Source of the DNA: Deinococcus sp. KNUC1210
Lineage (GTDB): Bacteria > Deinococcota > Deinococci > Deinococcales > Deinococcaceae
Direction: 5' to 3'
NCBI RefSeq assembly: GCF_022344005.1
Contig: NZ_CP092190.1
Coordinates: 2,629,501 to 2,693,500, forward strand
DNA: 64,000 nucleotides
Below, piece after piece: positions 21,095 to 31,551 of this stretch. A program made the position numbers and the translations under genes. The notes beneath the pieces were generated by a model. It had not been told where the DNA came from. It ran no database searches and was given only the letters and a program-made list of their open reading frames with translations. Within the stretch, counting starts at the first letter, position 1; every line of letters begins with the position of its first letter.

Positions 21095-21781
21095 CTAGCT
21101 GCGCTGGGGATGGTACGACTCGATCTGGATCACGCCGTCCTGCAACCTCGCCAGTTCCGCCTCTGCCTTCTCCTGCATGCGCTTCATGCTTTCCAGCATG
21201 TTGTCCTCGGCGCTGCGGGCCACGGCTCCGGCGATGCGGATCTGGGCGCTGGCGATGGGCCGTGCGTACACGATGGCGTCGCTTCGGCCCTCGGCACCGG
21301 CATGGACCACCCCGCGCAGCGCTCCCAGCACGATGATATCGCCGCCCGCCACCAGCTCTGCGCCGGGGTTCACGTCGCCCAGCACCACCACGCTGCCCCG
21401 GTATTCTCCCCGGAAGCCTGCCCGCAGACCGTGATGGACCACCACCGTCTGAGAGCTGTCGAGGGTGGGTGGCGCTTCGCTTCGCTGCATGGGTGGCGGC
21501 GCGGCAGGTACGTCGCTCGGGCTCGGAGCAGCAGCAGTAGGGGCGGGGGCAGGAGCGGCAGTCTGACGAGGGCCGCGCACTCGTCCGAGTTCGCCGCCCG
21601 CCGCCTGCACTGCGGCAAAGGCTGCCTGAAGTGCGCCTGCATCGGCATCAGCGGCCAGTTCGATGGTCACGCGCTGTGACAGGAGTTCCTGCCGCTCCCG
21701 CAGTCCAGTTTCCAGCGTCTCCTGGGTGTCCGACGCTTCGATCAACAGATTCAGGCCGCCCAGAGCGCCGCGCAGTTTCAT
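21095..21781 (-). CDS. minC: Septum site-determining protein MinC
   Basis: 228-aa FtsZ inhibitor that places the division site. The C-terminal beta-helix is clear: GSVVVLGDVNPGAELVAGGD followed by IVLGALRGVVHAG. The N-terminal domain is weaker, and an Ala/Pro linker joins them. The ATG at 21781 (MKLRGALGGLNL) is chosen because TAGACT lies 8 nt upstream. minD and minE, usually next to minC, are not here. Confidence 0.9.
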   Translation of the reverse strand: MKLRGALGGLNLLIEASDTQETLETGLRERQELLSQRVTIELAADADAGALQAAFAAVQAAGGELGRVRGPRQTAAPAPAPTAAAPSPSDVPAAPPPMQRSEAPPTLDSSQTVVVHHGLRAGFRGEYRGSVVVLGDVNPGAELVAGGDIIVLGALRGVVHAGAEGRSDAIVYARPIASAQIRIAGAVARSAEDNMLESMKRMQEKAEAELARLQDGVIQIESYHPQRS

Positions 21782-21789
21782 ATATGAGA

Positions 21790-21795
21790 AGTCTA
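21790..21795 (-). promoter_or_regulatory. TAGACT -10 box, leaderless promoter of minC
   Basis: TAGACT on the minus strand, 8 nt before the ATG at 21781. It decides this start against a longer frame reaching 21838. Confidence 0.5.
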
Positions 21796-21946
21796 GCAGC
21801 CGTGCGTCAGTTTCAAAATACCCCCGGAATACCCGCACTCAAGGCCGTTCCAGACGGCGACGAGCCGAAACCGTGGAGTACATTTCGCTGTTTTTCGTCA
21901 CATGATGTAGTACGATGGGGCATGCAGATTTTGGAGGGTAACATTC

Positions 21947-22336
21947 GTGCAGCTTGATTCTGGTGCGGTGGCTGAGGGCCGCATTACGCGCGTCACCGAC
22001 TTCGGCGCGTTTATTCAGTTCGAGAACGGTGAGACGGGTCTGGTGCACATCTCCCAGATCGCCCACAGCTTCGTGAGGAACATTCACGATCACGTTCACG
22101 AAGGCGACACCATCGAGGTCAAGGTGCTGGGCCGCGACGAGCGAGGCCGCCTCGATCTCTCGATCAAAGAGCTGCTGGAGGAGCCGGAAGAAATTCCTCG
22201 GCCCCGCGCCATCGGACGCCAGAGTCCGCAGTTCGAAGCCAAGCTGAGAAGCTTCATGCGGGACGCCAAGGAGCGTGGCCCCGGCAGCATCGGCGCGACC
22301 AAAAAGGGCAGCACCAGCGGCAAGCGCAAGAAATAA
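21947..22336 (+). CDS. S1 RNA-binding domain protein
   Basis: 129-aa protein with an N-terminal S1 domain (residues 3-75: VAEGRITRVTDFGAFIQFEN, GLVHISQIAH, VKVLGRDERGRLDLSIK) and a basic tail rich in Lys, Gly and Ser ending SGKRKK. It resembles the small S1 general-stress proteins of Bacillus (YugI type), which bind ribosomes or RNA. The GTG start is preceded by GGAGG 9 nt upstream. It is followed by a very strong bidirectional terminator. Confidence 0.85.
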   Translation: MQLDSGAVAEGRITRVTDFGAFIQFENGETGLVHISQIAHSFVRNIHDHVHEGDTIEVKVLGRDERGRLDLSIKELLEEPEEIPRPRAIGRQSPQFEAKLRSFMRDAKERGPGSIGATKKGSTSGKRKK

Positions 22337-22348
22337 ACCCGGGCAGGA

Positions 22349-22397
22349 CAGACAGCAGGGCGGGGCATTCGATGTGAATGCCCCGCCCTGCTGTCTG
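22349..22397. terminator. 22-bp perfect stem, bidirectional terminator
   Basis: The arms at 22349-22370 and 22376-22397 are exact reverse complements around a 5-nt loop (gatgt). It lies between the converging S1-protein and hpt genes. A U-tract is lacking, but the stem is unusually long. Confidence 0.65.
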
Positions 22398-22407
22398 CTG
22401 CTGCGGC

Positions 22408-22950
22408 TTACTCCTGCGAGGTGATAAACGGCAGGTTGCGGTCAAGCTGGCTGCGGTCCAAGCCGTAGCCATAAACGAAGGCGTCGGGAATGGTAAAGCC
22501 CAGATAATCGACGGGCACCTCGATACGGCGGCGCGAAGGCTTGCTCAGCAGCGCCGCCACCTTGAGCGAGGCCGGGCCGCGCCCGCTGAGATAATGCAGC
22601 AGATAGTGCATGGTGATGCCGGTATCCACGATGTCTTCGACCAGAATCACGTGTCGACCCGACAGCGGGAAGTTCAGATCCTTGACCAGTTTGACTTCGC
22701 CGCTCGACTGTTTGGCGTCGCCGTAGCTGCTGGTCTGAAGAAAATCGACGGTCAGCGGCATCTTGATGGCCCGCACCAGATCGGCGTGGAACATGAATGC
22801 GCCGTTCAGCACGCAGATCAGATGAGGTTCCTTGCCCTCGTACTCCTGCGCGATCTGCTGCGCGATTTCACCGATGCGGGCCATCAGTTGGGCTTCTGTG
22901 ATCTGAACCGGTCCGGTGCCCGGCTTGTGTTGGCCTGTCCTGCTGGTCAT
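22408..22950 (-). CDS. hpt: Hypoxanthine phosphoribosyltransferase
   Basis: 180-aa purine salvage enzyme making IMP and GMP from hypoxanthine/guanine and PRPP. The PRPP-binding motif is VILVEDIVDTGITMHYLL. LICVLNGAFMFHADLVRAI and the C-terminal VDYLGFTIPDAFVYGYGLD are typical. The ATG at 22950 lies 7 nt after a TAGGCT box, which argues against a longer frame to 23055. It is divergent from trpC. Confidence 0.94.
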   Translation of the reverse strand: MTSRTGQHKPGTGPVQITEAQLMARIGEIAQQIAQEYEGKEPHLICVLNGAFMFHADLVRAIKMPLTVDFLQTSSYGDAKQSSGEVKLVKDLNFPLSGRHVILVEDIVDTGITMHYLLHYLSGRGPASLKVAALLSKPSRRRIEVPVDYLGFTIPDAFVYGYGLDRSQLDRNLPFITSQE

Positions 22951-22957
22951 GCCGCCA

Positions 22958-22963
22958 AGCCTA
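22958..22963 (-). promoter_or_regulatory. TAGGCT -10 box, leaderless promoter of hpt
   Basis: TAGGCT on the minus strand, 7 nt before the ATG at 22950. Confidence 0.45.
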
Positions 22964-23025
22964 ACACCCAACATGAAGATTGGGGAAGAGGCCAACGACC
23001 GGAGAGCGGCGCAGGGGGCGTGCCC

Positions 23026-23031
23026 TATACT
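23026..23031 (+). promoter_or_regulatory. TATACT -10 box, leaderless promoter of trpC
   Basis: TATACT ends 6 nt before the GTG at 23038 and defines that start. Confidence 0.6.
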
Positions 23032-23037
23032 CGGACT

Positions 23038-23829
23038 GTGACGACCACGCAGCATTCAGCACTGTACGGAGAGAAGCGCGAGGGCGTGCTGGGCCGCATC
23101 GTGCGCGAACGAATGCACGACTACGCCGCAGCCGATCCCGAACTGGGTGCGGCGCGGCCCACCTACGGCCGCTTCCGCGCGGCGCTGGCCGGGCCCGGGC
23201 TGTCGCTGATCGCCGAGGTCAAGCGGGCCAGTCCCAGCCAGGGAGCCATCGCGCCGCTCGATCCGGCGCAGGCGGCGCAGGCCTACCAGACGGGGGGCGC
23301 AGCGGCCCTGAGCGTGCTGACCGAGCCCAGGCACTTCGACGGCAACCGGGAAGCGCTGCTGGAGGTGGTGGCAGCAGCGAGGATTCCGGCGCTCCGCAAG
23401 GATTTCGTGGTGCATCCGGCGATGCTGCGCGAGGCGGCCGACTGGGGCGCGAGCGCCGCGCTGCTGATGGTGAGCGTGCTGGGCGAGCAGACTGCCGCCT
23501 ATCTGGAAGCCGCCCGCCATCTGGGGCTGGACGCACTGGTCGAAGTTCATGACGAGGACGAACTGGATATTGCCATCGGCAGTGGAGCCGACCTGATCGG
23601 GGTGAACAACCGCGACCTGACCACGCTGGCGATCAGCCTCGACAATGCCCCGCGCCTGAGCCGACGTGCCAGGGAACTGGGCTTCGGGGGCCTGCTGGTG
23701 GCCGAGAGCGGCTACCGCACCGCCCACGATCTGGACAGCGTGCGTGGACTGACCGACGCGGTGCTGGTGGGCAGCAGTCTGGCGGCCAGCCGCGATCTGG
23801 CACAGGCCGTGCGCGAACTGCTGGCCTGA
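23038..23829 (+). CDS. trpC: Indole-3-glycerol-phosphate synthase
   Basis: 263-aa TIM-barrel enzyme of tryptophan synthesis that closes the indole ring. Motifs in order: IAEVKRASPSQGAIAPLDP (catalytic Lys), LRKDFVVHPAML (catalytic Lys), ALVEVHDEDELDIA, IGVNNRDLTTL and LLVAESGYRTAHDL with DAVLVGSSLA for phosphate. It stands apart from other trp genes. The metallo-hydrolase ATG follows its stop directly, so the two form an operon. Confidence 0.94.
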   Translation: MTTTQHSALYGEKREGVLGRIVRERMHDYAAADPELGAARPTYGRFRAALAGPGLSLIAEVKRASPSQGAIAPLDPAQAAQAYQTGGAAALSVLTEPRHFDGNREALLEVVAAARIPALRKDFVVHPAMLREAADWGASAALLMVSVLGEQTAAYLEAARHLGLDALVEVHDEDELDIAIGSGADLIGVNNRDLTTLAISLDNAPRLSRRARELGFGGLLVAESGYRTAHDLDSVRGLTDAVLVGSSLAASRDLAQAVRELLA

Positions 23830-24633
23830 ATGTCGCCGGCCGAACTGCACTTTCTGGGCACGTCCGACAGCAAGGGCGTGCCCCGTTTCTGGTGCGGCTG
23901 CGCGGTGTGCCAGGAAGCCAGAACGACCGCAGCCAACCGGCGAACGCGCTCCAGTGCCCTGGTACGGCACGGGGCAGACACGCTGTTGCTCGACTGCGGC
24001 CCCGACCTGCACGCTCAGCTCGCCCGCCTCGACACGCCGCTGATTCCCAGCGCGGTGCTGATCTCGCATGCCCACAACGATCACATGCTGGGCCTGGGTG
24101 ATCTGCTCGATTACGTCGGTTACGCCGGGGGTCGCCTGAACATCTATGCGCCCGAGAAGGTGATTCCGCAGCTTCAGGAGCGTTTTACCTATGCGTTCCG
24201 AGGCAACGGATTTCACCGCGCCGCGCCGGTACAGCCGTTGCCGCCACAGGGTCTGGACGTGTGCGGCTACACCGTTCGGGCCTTTGAGGTGCCGCACGGC
24301 GCGAACGGCACCTCACATGCCTTCCGCTTCGATTCGCCCACGCACCGCTGGGTGTACATGACCGATGCTCTCGATGTGCCCGCCGACATCGCCGCGTGCT
24401 GGCTCAGCAATCTGCATCTGCTGGTGCTGGGTGCCTCGTTCTATGACGAGTCAGCAGCAGAACGAAAAGGACGCAGCGTCTATGACGTGCTGGAAGCGCT
24501 GCGCCTGCCCTGGGCACGGGCGGCGGGCCACGTCCTGCTCTCGCATCTGTCGCACGATGTCGATGTGAGGCAACCATTGCCGGGTGAAGGCTTCAGGTAC
24601 GCCCGAGAGGGTCTGTGCGTCGAGCTGGGCTGA
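23830..24633 (+). CDS. PhnP-like metallo-beta-lactamase-fold hydrolase
   Basis: 267-aa MBL-fold protein of the PhnP/cyclic phosphodiesterase type. It has ELHFLGTSDSKGVPRFWCGC with extra N-terminal cysteines (CGCAVC) typical of this subgroup, the metal motif ISHAHNDHMLGL, then VPHGANGTSHAF, YMTDALDVPADI and a C-terminal SHLSHD histidine. It abuts trpC with no gap. Substrate unknown. Confidence 0.82.
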   Translation: MSPAELHFLGTSDSKGVPRFWCGCAVCQEARTTAANRRTRSSALVRHGADTLLLDCGPDLHAQLARLDTPLIPSAVLISHAHNDHMLGLGDLLDYVGYAGGRLNIYAPEKVIPQLQERFTYAFRGNGFHRAAPVQPLPPQGLDVCGYTVRAFEVPHGANGTSHAFRFDSPTHRWVYMTDALDVPADIAACWLSNLHLLVLGASFYDESAAERKGRSVYDVLEALRLPWARAAGHVLLSHLSHDVDVRQPLPGEGFRYAREGLCVELG

Positions 24634-24636
24634 CCC

Positions 24637-25748
24637 TCAATCTGCCAGCAGCACACCGTACAGGCACGCCTTGAAAAAGCCGTTCCAGGCATACGGCCAG
24701 GTCTGTCCACTGGACAGCAGCGCCGGATTGTTGTGCCAGCCAGGGCCGGTGAAGTACGTCTGCGCCGAGATGTGCGGGCGGGCCGACTTGCCTTCCTGTT
24801 CATCCAGATAGCCGACCATGCGCGAGGCGGTCAGCAGCAGCCCTGCGCGGGCGTTGGCGAGGGCGCGGCGGGCCTCCGCTTCGTTCTCGGGAAAGGGCTG
24901 GCCCAGATTCAGCCCCAGTTCGTGAAAGCGCGACTTCTGAAGCAGGGCGTCCTGCCACGACATCTGGGCCAGTCCGACCGTCTGGCTGAGGTTGCCGCTC
25001 AGACCACTTTCCCCCAGGCTCTCACTGGTTCGCAGCGCCACGGTATCGGTCAGTGTCCTCAGGACGCCGGCCAGGCCGTACAGCTTGCCCTGGCCGCTCT
25101 GCTCGTTGTCGACGATGGCGGCCAGCATGCCGGGGGCCAGATGCGCGGCACTCGCGGCAGCCTGGAGATCCTGGGCGTGTCCCAGCACCGTCCGTACCGC
25201 CATCGGCACAGGGGCGGCGGCTTCCAGCTCTGCCGCGCCGCGTAGCCCCGCTCTGGGAGCCTGATTTGGCGCACGGCTGGGCACAGTAGCCCACGACAGG
25301 AAGCGCAGCCACTCCTCGGTATTGTTCAGGGCCGCTTCCGGGCTGGAAAATACGCTGCGCCGGCCCCGCGCCTGATTCTGATTGCGGATCTCTGCTGTCA
25401 GCAGCGTCAGCAGGGCCTGAGTACGTGCCTCGCCCAGCAGCGGCCATGCCTGCAAAAACACCTGAAAGTGCTGCTCACTGAGCGTGATGCGCCTGCGCTC
25501 ACCCACCTGCAATTCATCGAGGGCACTCTGGAAGGTCTGCACCTGGCGGGCATAGGCCTGCACCTCGGCGCTGGTGCTGTGCGGCGTGGTCAGCAGCGGC
25601 AGGGTCAGGGGCGCAGTCTGCGGCGGATGAAGCAGCCGGTCGATCAGGGGGCCGCCGTCGGGCTGAAGGCCACCGCCACCGCCGCCACCGCCAGACTGAC
25701 GAGCCGCCCGCGTCGAAGACGGGTTGGATCGACGCGCTGCACAGCCAT
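24637..25748 (-). CDS. Exported hypothetical protein, frameshifted near its N-terminus
   Basis: Protein of about 370 aa with an N-terminal signal or anchor (MAVQRVDPTRLRRGRLVSL then AVAAVAVAF). Later come NNTEEWLRFLSWATVP, a MLAAIVDNEQSGQGKLYGLAG segment resembling glycosidase or lytic-transglycosylase-like folds, and a C-terminal SAQTYFTGPGWHNNPALL. A stop at 25644-25646 cuts the signal frame; one extra base at the five-C run (25647-25651) rejoins it to the 308-codon body. The ATG at 25748 has a TACGCT box 6 nt upstream. The family is not recognised. Confidence 0.6.
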
Positions 25749-25754
25749 GCCTTT

Positions 25755-25760
25755 AGCGTA
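25755..25760 (-). promoter_or_regulatory. TACGCT -10 box, leaderless promoter of the 25-kb exported protein
   Basis: TACGCT on the minus strand, 6 nt before the ATG at 25748. It is independent evidence that the gene begins upstream of the apparent frameshift. Confidence 0.5.
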
Positions 25761-25828
25761 GGGGCTGGCGCAGAGGGAGGCAAGTCCAGATGAACGCTGC
25801 CGCAAGCCCTTCCCCGAAGGCAACACAA

Positions 25829-25868
25829 AAGGCAGCAGGCCCGCACCGAAAAGGGCGGGCCTGCTGAA
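25829..25868 (-). terminator. Terminator after the maltose-type ABC genes
   Basis: Perfect 12-bp stem (25833-25844 with 25855-25866). On the minus strand TTTT follows at 25827-25830. It ends the transporter operon. Confidence 0.75.
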
Positions 25869-25890
25869 GGTGCTGCTGTGCTGAAGTGGG

Positions 25891-26739
25891 TTAGCCTTTC
25901 ACCGCGCCTGCCGTCAGACCCGAGACGATATTGCGCTGGAAGATGAGGACCAGAGCGATCAGCGGCACCGTCACCACGATGCTGGCCGCCATGATCGGCC
26001 CCCACGGCTGGTCGAACTGCGACGCGCCCGAGAAGTTGGCGATGACCGGCGGAATGGTGCGGTTGCTGCTGGTAAAGGTCAGTGCAAACAGGTACTCGTT
26101 CCAGCAGTTGATGAAAGCCAGCAGGCCGGTCGTGACCAGGGCGGGCATCATCACCGGGAACAGCACCAGGAACAGTGTCTGGAGCGGCGTTGCGCCGTCA
26201 ACCAGCGACGCCTCTTCCAGTTCGCCGGGGATGTCGCGCACGAAGCTGGTCAGCACCCACACGGTAAACGGAATGGTGAAGATCAGGTAGCTGAAGATCA
26301 GGGCAACCGGGTTGTTGTAGGTTCCGGATGCCTGCACCACGGTGTACAGACCGCCCAGCACCGCGATCTGCGGGAAGACGCTGACTGCCAGGATAATGTA
26401 CAGAATCATCGACTTGCCCTTGAACCGGAAGCGTCCGAGGGCGTAGGCCGCCAGGGTGCCGATCAGCAGGCTGAGCGCGACCGAGCCAGCCGCCACGACC
26501 AGGCTGAGCAGGAAGGCATGCTGAAACTGTGGATTGTTGAAGACCGTCACGTAATTGCTGATGGTGCTGGGAGCCAGGATGAACTTGCTGGGCACCAGGA
26601 ACAGGTCGCCGCCGCGCCGGAAGCTGGTCAGGACGGCCCACAGGAAGGGGAACAGCAGGTAGAAGGCGATCAGGATGACCAGGACGTAAAAGCCGATGCG
26701 CTGGAGATAGAAGAGGGTAGGGTTGCGTTTTGCGAGCAT
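25891..26739 (-). CDS. malG: Sugar ABC transporter permease, MalG type
   Basis: 282-aa inner-membrane permease with six predicted helices. The EAA loop that contacts the ATPase is [20 protein letters not shown]. The N-terminal [14 protein letters not shown] and the C-terminal GLTAGAVKG are typical of CUT1 sugar porters. It works with MalF and the binding protein upstream; no ATPase gene is nearby, so a shared MsmK-like ATPase elsewhere is likely. It follows malF by 16 bp. Confidence 0.88.
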   Translation of the reverse strand: MLAKRNPTLFYLQRIGFYVLVILIAFYLLFPFLWAVLTSFRRGGDLFLVPSKFILAPSTISNYVTVFNNPQFQHAFLLSLVVAAGSVALSLLIGTLAAYALGRFRFKGKSMILYIILAVSVFPQIAVLGGLYTVVQASGTYNNPVALIFSYLIFTIPFTVWVLTSFVRDIPGELEEASLVDGATPLQTLFLVLFPVMMPALVTTGLLAFINCWNEYLFALTFTSSNRTIPPVIANFSGASQFDQPWGPIMAASIVVTVPLIALVLIFQRNIVSGLTAGAVKG

Positions 26740-26755
26740 GGTTGATCAGCCTCCT

Positions 26756-27691
26756 TTAATCGAACTTGACGCGGAAGGCGGTGACGTAGGCCACCACGAT
26801 CGCCATGATGATCACGAAGATAGCGACGGCCACCGCACTGCCACTGCCCAGCAGCTGATTGTCGATCAATGCGAGGCGGGCGTATCCGGTCATCGAGGTA
26901 GTGGCGGCGTTGTTGGCTCCCAACATCACATACATGATGTCGAACACCCGCAGGGCGTCCAGCGAGCGGAACACCAGTGCCACCAGCAACGCGGGGCGCA
27001 GCAGCGGCAGCGTCATGCGCCAGAACTGCGTCCACTTGCTCGCGCCGTCCATGTCGGCGGCTTCGTACATGTCGCTCGGCAGGCTCTGGAGGCCCGCCAG
27101 AATCAGCAGCGCCATGAAGCTGGTGGTCTTCCAGACATCCACGGCGATCATGGCCCAGATGGCACTGCTGCTGTCGGCCAGCAGCGCTCTTCCGCCCAGT
27201 ACGCCGCGTCCGATCAGGCCGAAGCTGTCGTTGTACATGTACGTCCACATCTGCGCGCTGACCACTGTGGGGATGGCCCAGGGAATCAGCATGGCGGTCC
27301 GCATGAAGGCGCGGCCCTTGAAGTTGCTGTTGACCACCAGCGCGATGATCATGCCGAACACCGTTTCCAGGAAGACGCTGACCACCGTGAACAGCAGGGT
27401 GTTCTGAACGGATTGCCACCACTTCGGATCTTGCAGGAAGCCGATGCCGATGCCGTCTTCGGTGGTGAACCAGAAGTTGTGGAGGCCCACGAATTTGGCC
27501 TGATCCGGGTTGGTCAGGTTGGCCTCGAACAGGCTGTAGTAGATGGTGCGGTACAGCGGATAACCCGCGACCAGCGCGATGGCGATCAGCGTGGGCAACA
27601 GGAACCAGATGGCCTGTCTGGCACGGGCCGCCTCGATGCCCTTGCGGCTGACGGGCGCATTGTTGGGTGTGACGGTGGACTGGGTTGTCAT
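26756..27691 (-). CDS. malF: Sugar ABC transporter permease, MalF type
   Basis: 311-aa CUT1 permease with six helices and no large MalF periplasmic insertion. It contains [20 protein letters not shown], and the EAA loop [20 protein letters not shown]. The ATG at 27691 has GGGAG 7 nt upstream, and a longer frame to 27757 is rejected. It follows the binding-protein gene after a 365-bp gap that holds a strong terminator, so its transcription is probably lower than that of malE. Confidence 0.88.
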   Translation of the reverse strand: MTTQSTVTPNNAPVSRKGIEAARARQAIWFLLPTLIAIALVAGYPLYRTIYYSLFEANLTNPDQAKFVGLHNFWFTTEDGIGIGFLQDPKWWQSVQNTLLFTVVSVFLETVFGMIIALVVNSNFKGRAFMRTAMLIPWAIPTVVSAQMWTYMYNDSFGLIGRGVLGGRALLADSSSAIWAMIAVDVWKTTSFMALLILAGLQSLPSDMYEAADMDGASKWTQFWRMTLPLLRPALLVALVFRSLDALRVFDIMYVMLGANNAATTSMTGYARLALIDNQLLGSGSAVAVAIFVIIMAIVVAYVTAFRVKFD

Positions 27692-27964
27692 CTCAGCTCC
27701 CTTTGAGCGAACGCTCGGTGTGACAGTGAAGACCGGCAACGGTGACGGTAGAGGCAACGGTCACGGCTTTGGCAACAGTGGTGGCGAAGAGGCGGCGGTT
27801 GTCTGCCGATGAAACAGGGGAGAACACAGCCGAGAATAAAACGCAGCGAAGAGGAAAATCAGGAACGGCGCGGTATGTCTGGCTGCAGGGGCGGTGTGCT
27901 TTCAACTCTACGCTCAAAATTGCGTTTGGGAGCGGTGTGTCTAGAAAATGCCGATGGAGTTTAT

Positions 27965-28000
27965 ATGAAAAAGTCTACATGAAAAAGTCTATATGAAAAA
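27965..28000. repeat. 14-bp tandem repeat
   Basis: Two and a half copies of atgaaaaagtctac/t sit directly before the hairpin. Read on the minus strand they carry TAGACT boxes, which could act as weak promoters for malF downstream of the terminator. Confidence 0.65.
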
Positions 28001-28041
28001 AGCGTGGAGAACGCCGTGTTTCTGGCGTTCCCCACGCTTTT
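27996..28041 (-). terminator. Strong intrinsic terminator after malE
   Basis: The arms 27998-28015 and 28024-28041 are nearly perfect over 18 bp around an 8-nt loop. On the minus strand a T-run follows. It would reduce readthrough from the binding protein into malFG and favour excess binding protein. Confidence 0.85.
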
Positions 28042-28056
28042 AAACCGGGGTTCCGC

Positions 28057-29328
<1,272 letters not shown>

Positions 29329-29439
29329 GGTGTCCTCCGAAGGACGAACAGGGGGCAAGACGACTGTCCAACGTAGATGCTGGACAAGAACCAGGGAGAC
29401 ATCCCGAAAAACACCTCCCCGAACACTCAAACAGGAGGC

Positions 29440-29451
29440 GGAAGCGGTTCC
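29440..29451. promoter_or_regulatory. LacI-type operator, downstream of the malE promoter
   Basis: GGAAGCGGTTCC, centred on CG and one base from a perfect palindrome, lies about 26 bp past the -10 box on the transcribed side. Confidence 0.7.
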
Positions 29452-29476
29452 AGAGGTCTGGTTTAACGACAGGCAA

Positions 29477-29505
29477 AGATTACACCGAAGCTCATAAGGT
29501 GTCAA
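29477..29505 (-). promoter_or_regulatory. malE promoter (TTGACA-17-TAATCT)
   Basis: On the minus strand the -35 TTGACA (29500-29505) and the -10 TAATCT (29477-29482) are separated by exactly 17 bp. It is the best sigma-70-type promoter in the window. The leader is about 140 nt. Confidence 0.85.
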
Positions 29506-29508
29506 TAC

Positions 29509-29520
29509 GGAAGCGCTTCC
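29509..29520. promoter_or_regulatory. LacI-type operator, perfect palindrome, upstream of the malE promoter
   Basis: GGAAGCGCTTCC lies 3 bp from the -35 box. Together with the site at 29440 it brackets the promoter. Confidence 0.75.
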
Positions 29521-29594
29521 ATACAGCAGTCAACCGCTTTTTGCTTTGTCTGGGTGCTGAAAAACCCCAATTTGTCTGGAGGCTTGCTCAAGAC

Positions 29595-29606
29595 TGAAAC
29601 GGTTCA
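29595..29606. promoter_or_regulatory. Weak third operator-like site
   Basis: TGAAACGGTTCA resembles the other sites in the CGGTTC core. It lies about 80-90 bp upstream of the second site and might support looping, but it may be chance. Confidence 0.35.
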
Positions 29607-29726
29607 GCTCAGTCGGCCTGCTCATCTGCGTCTGCCCATCAACTGCTCATCAACTAAGGGCCGATTGATGGGCACGCGGGAGGATTTCACCAGCAGCTCT
29701 GCGGCAGCCGTCTGAAACCGTCCCGG

Positions 29727-30149
29727 TTACTCGCTCAGCGAGAATGAAGCGCTGGACATCGGCACCGAGACGGTGACCAACTGCATATCCTCGAAGCGCA
29801 GGACGACCTTGACGCGCCCGGTATATCTGAAATCCCCGGCCAGCACCACACGGTACAGGCTGTCCTGACCGATGATGGTCGGGCTGTCGAGCGGAATACT
29901 CTTGACGACCATGCAGTGTGGTTTACAGGCCAGCAGCTTGGCATGTCCGCCGTCGAACCAGGCCCCGGTCAGGGCGTCTTTGCCGTGCGGAGTGAAACTG
30001 GCTGCCAGCAGCATGCCGCCGAAAGTGGGCGTCAGGCCGTGTGCATCGACCACCGGGGGGCTTCCCGCCGAACTGAGCGTGGTCAGCAGGAAGGCAGACG
30101 CGAGCAGTGTCAGCACAGAGCGTGTCAGACGGGGAACGAGCAGGTTCAT
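29727..30149 (-). CDS. Exported hypothetical protein, 140 aa
   Basis: Signal peptide with [20 protein letters not shown], then a small beta-rich domain containing [20 protein letters not shown], two Cys in [15 protein letters not shown] that may pair, and [20 protein letters not shown]. No family was recognised. The ATG overlaps the truD stop by 4 bp (ATGA), which shows co-transcription with truD though no functional link is obvious. Confidence 0.65.
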   Translation of the reverse strand: MNLLVPRLTRSVLTLLASAFLLTTLSSAGSPPVVDAHGLTPTFGGMLLAASFTPHGKDALTGAWFDGGHAKLLACKPHCMVVKSIPLDSPTIIGQDSLYRVVLAGDFRYTGRVKVVLRFEDMQLVTVSVPMSSASFSLSE

Positions 30150-31249
30150 TCATCCTCCTGCGAGAACTCGGAGTCATGGGCTTCGGGGGTGGTCTCGGTG
30201 CTCTCGGTCTGCACAGCCAGCGGCCCGTCCACATCGGTGCCGGTCAGTTCGCGCAGCAGGCTGGTGGCAAAACTTCCACGCGGTAGGGTGAAGCTGACAG
30301 CGTAGCCGTCTGGCAGAGCTTCCACCGAGGTGTCTTCGGCAAAAATGCGGATGATGCGGCGGTCGCCCTTGCGGCTGCTGAAGGCGGCGGGCGTCAGATC
30401 GAAGGCGCTCAGGGCTTCCTGCTCCAGTGCTCCGGCGTCCTGGGTCAGCGGTTTGACCTTACGTCCGAACAGCGTGCCGGTGGCACTGACGTCGCCGCGC
30501 TCGGCCCGCAGCGATTCCAGCGCCGCGTCCTGGACCTCGAACACCCCGCCGGTATCGTGCTTTTTCGCCATGTCGCCGCTGAGCAGGGCGGCGAACAGCC
30601 CGCGTTCCAGTCGCAGCGCCAGAAAGCGGTTGAAGATCAGGCTCTGCACGCTGCTGACCAGAAAGCGGCGTACTGCCGGGTCACGCAGCTTCGACTCGCC
30701 GCGCAGCACCCGCAGTCCTTCCTCGGCATTCAGGCCACCCAGCCCGAACCGCTGCGGGCCGAAATAATTGGGAATGCCCAGCTGGTTGAGCAGATCGAGT
30801 GTGACCTGTGCCTGAGCTGCCGTGCCTGCCGCTTCGTGCACGCGCACGGTGAAGCGGTTGCCTTTCAGGTGCCCCATTCCCAGGCGGTTGGGATGGCGGG
30901 AAACATCCAGAATCTCCACGCCGTCCAGCGAGAACCCCGGCAGTCGGCGCTCGGCTTTGGCTGGCATGCTCAGCCACTGGGTCGTGACCGCGTGCCGGTC
31001 CTTGAGGCCTGCAGCCGCCACATCGGTCGGTCGCAGGCCCAGCTGTCCAGCGAGTTCGCGCATCAGGTACGCGGTGGTGTGCCCGGTCTTGCGGACATGC
31101 AGGTACAGGTGGTCGCCCTCACCCGAAGGCAGATACAGCGGCACCTCATCGACGCGGAAATCTTCGGGCGCACTTCGCAGCACACCGCCTGTGCGGGGCG
31201 TATCGGTCAGGGGGCGCAGGTCGGCCCAGGTAAAGGAGAAGGTCGTCAT
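30146..31249 (-). CDS. truD: tRNA pseudouridine(13) synthase
   Basis: 367-aa TruD-family enzyme isomerising U13 in tRNA-Glu and others. The catalytic Asp84 is in [17 protein letters not shown]. The family motifs [12 protein letters not shown] and the C-terminal [16 protein letters not shown] are clear, and [11 protein letters not shown] follows HLK. The ATG at 31249 is preferred; a GTG 15 nt earlier is possible. The last 25 residues are acidic and not conserved. Confidence 0.92.
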   Translation of the reverse strand: MTTFSFTWADLRPLTDTPRTGGVLRSAPEDFRVDEVPLYLPSGEGDHLYLHVRKTGHTTAYLMRELAGQLGLRPTDVAAAGLKDRHAVTTQWLSMPAKAERRLPGFSLDGVEILDVSRHPNRLGMGHLKGNRFTVRVHEAAGTAAQAQVTLDLLNQLGIPNYFGPQRFGLGGLNAEEGLRVLRGESKLRDPAVRRFLVSSVQSLIFNRFLALRLERGLFAALLSGDMAKKHDTGGVFEVQDAALESLRAERGDVSATGTLFGRKVKPLTQDAGALEQEALSAFDLTPAAFSSRKGDRRIIRIFAEDTSVEALPDGYAVSFTLPRGSFATSLLRELTGTDVDGPLAVQTESTETTPEAHDSEFSQEDE

Positions 31250-31264
31250 AAAGGTGTCGGGCAC

Positions 31265-31551
31265 AGGAAGAGGGCCGTAGCCGTCAGCTTAGGGCGTGAA
31301 GGTGAGGGAGGATGTGAAAAGACATGCGAATGTCGCGGGCGGTTGTGTGTTGCTGCCGATGTTTCATGTGTTTCGGCCTTGTCGTCACTATTTCTGCCTG
31401 TACTTCTTTCCGGGTGCCGCTTCTCTGTGCTGCTCGCCTGCGCCATCTGGCAGATTCGGAGTGCAGATGGCCGCTGGTAGCCTGCGGTGTGCCCGATGCC
31501 CTTTCCAGTTCATTGCCGTCGCCGAGCGCGTTGGCCGCCGTGACCCTTGCC
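31265..31551. other. Gap before the GNAT-like gene
   Basis: About 290 bp without a supported gene. It contains tgcgccatctggcagatt (31439-31456), a 17/18 match to 15215-15232 upstream of the other double-GNAT gene. No clear -10 box precedes the ATG at 31552. Confidence 0.4.

Larger units (their letters stand above)
27692..28056. other. malE-malF gap with terminator and short repeats
   Basis: 365 bp without a gene. Next to malF is a low-complexity stretch (ggcaacggtgacggtagaggc and similar units). Then comes an AT-rich block of 14-bp tandem units and a terminator hairpin. It also contains gagcgaacgctc at about 27706-27717, an imperfect palindrome of unknown use. Confidence 0.6.

Noticed and set aside
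22378..23037. N-terminal extension of trpC over hpt
   Set aside because: It is antisense to hpt. The TATACT box and homology place the start at 23038.
27706..27717. gagcgaacgctc before malF as another LacI-type operator
   Set aside because: The centre is AA rather than CG and the arms do not match the GGAA/TTCC sites at malE and ams.
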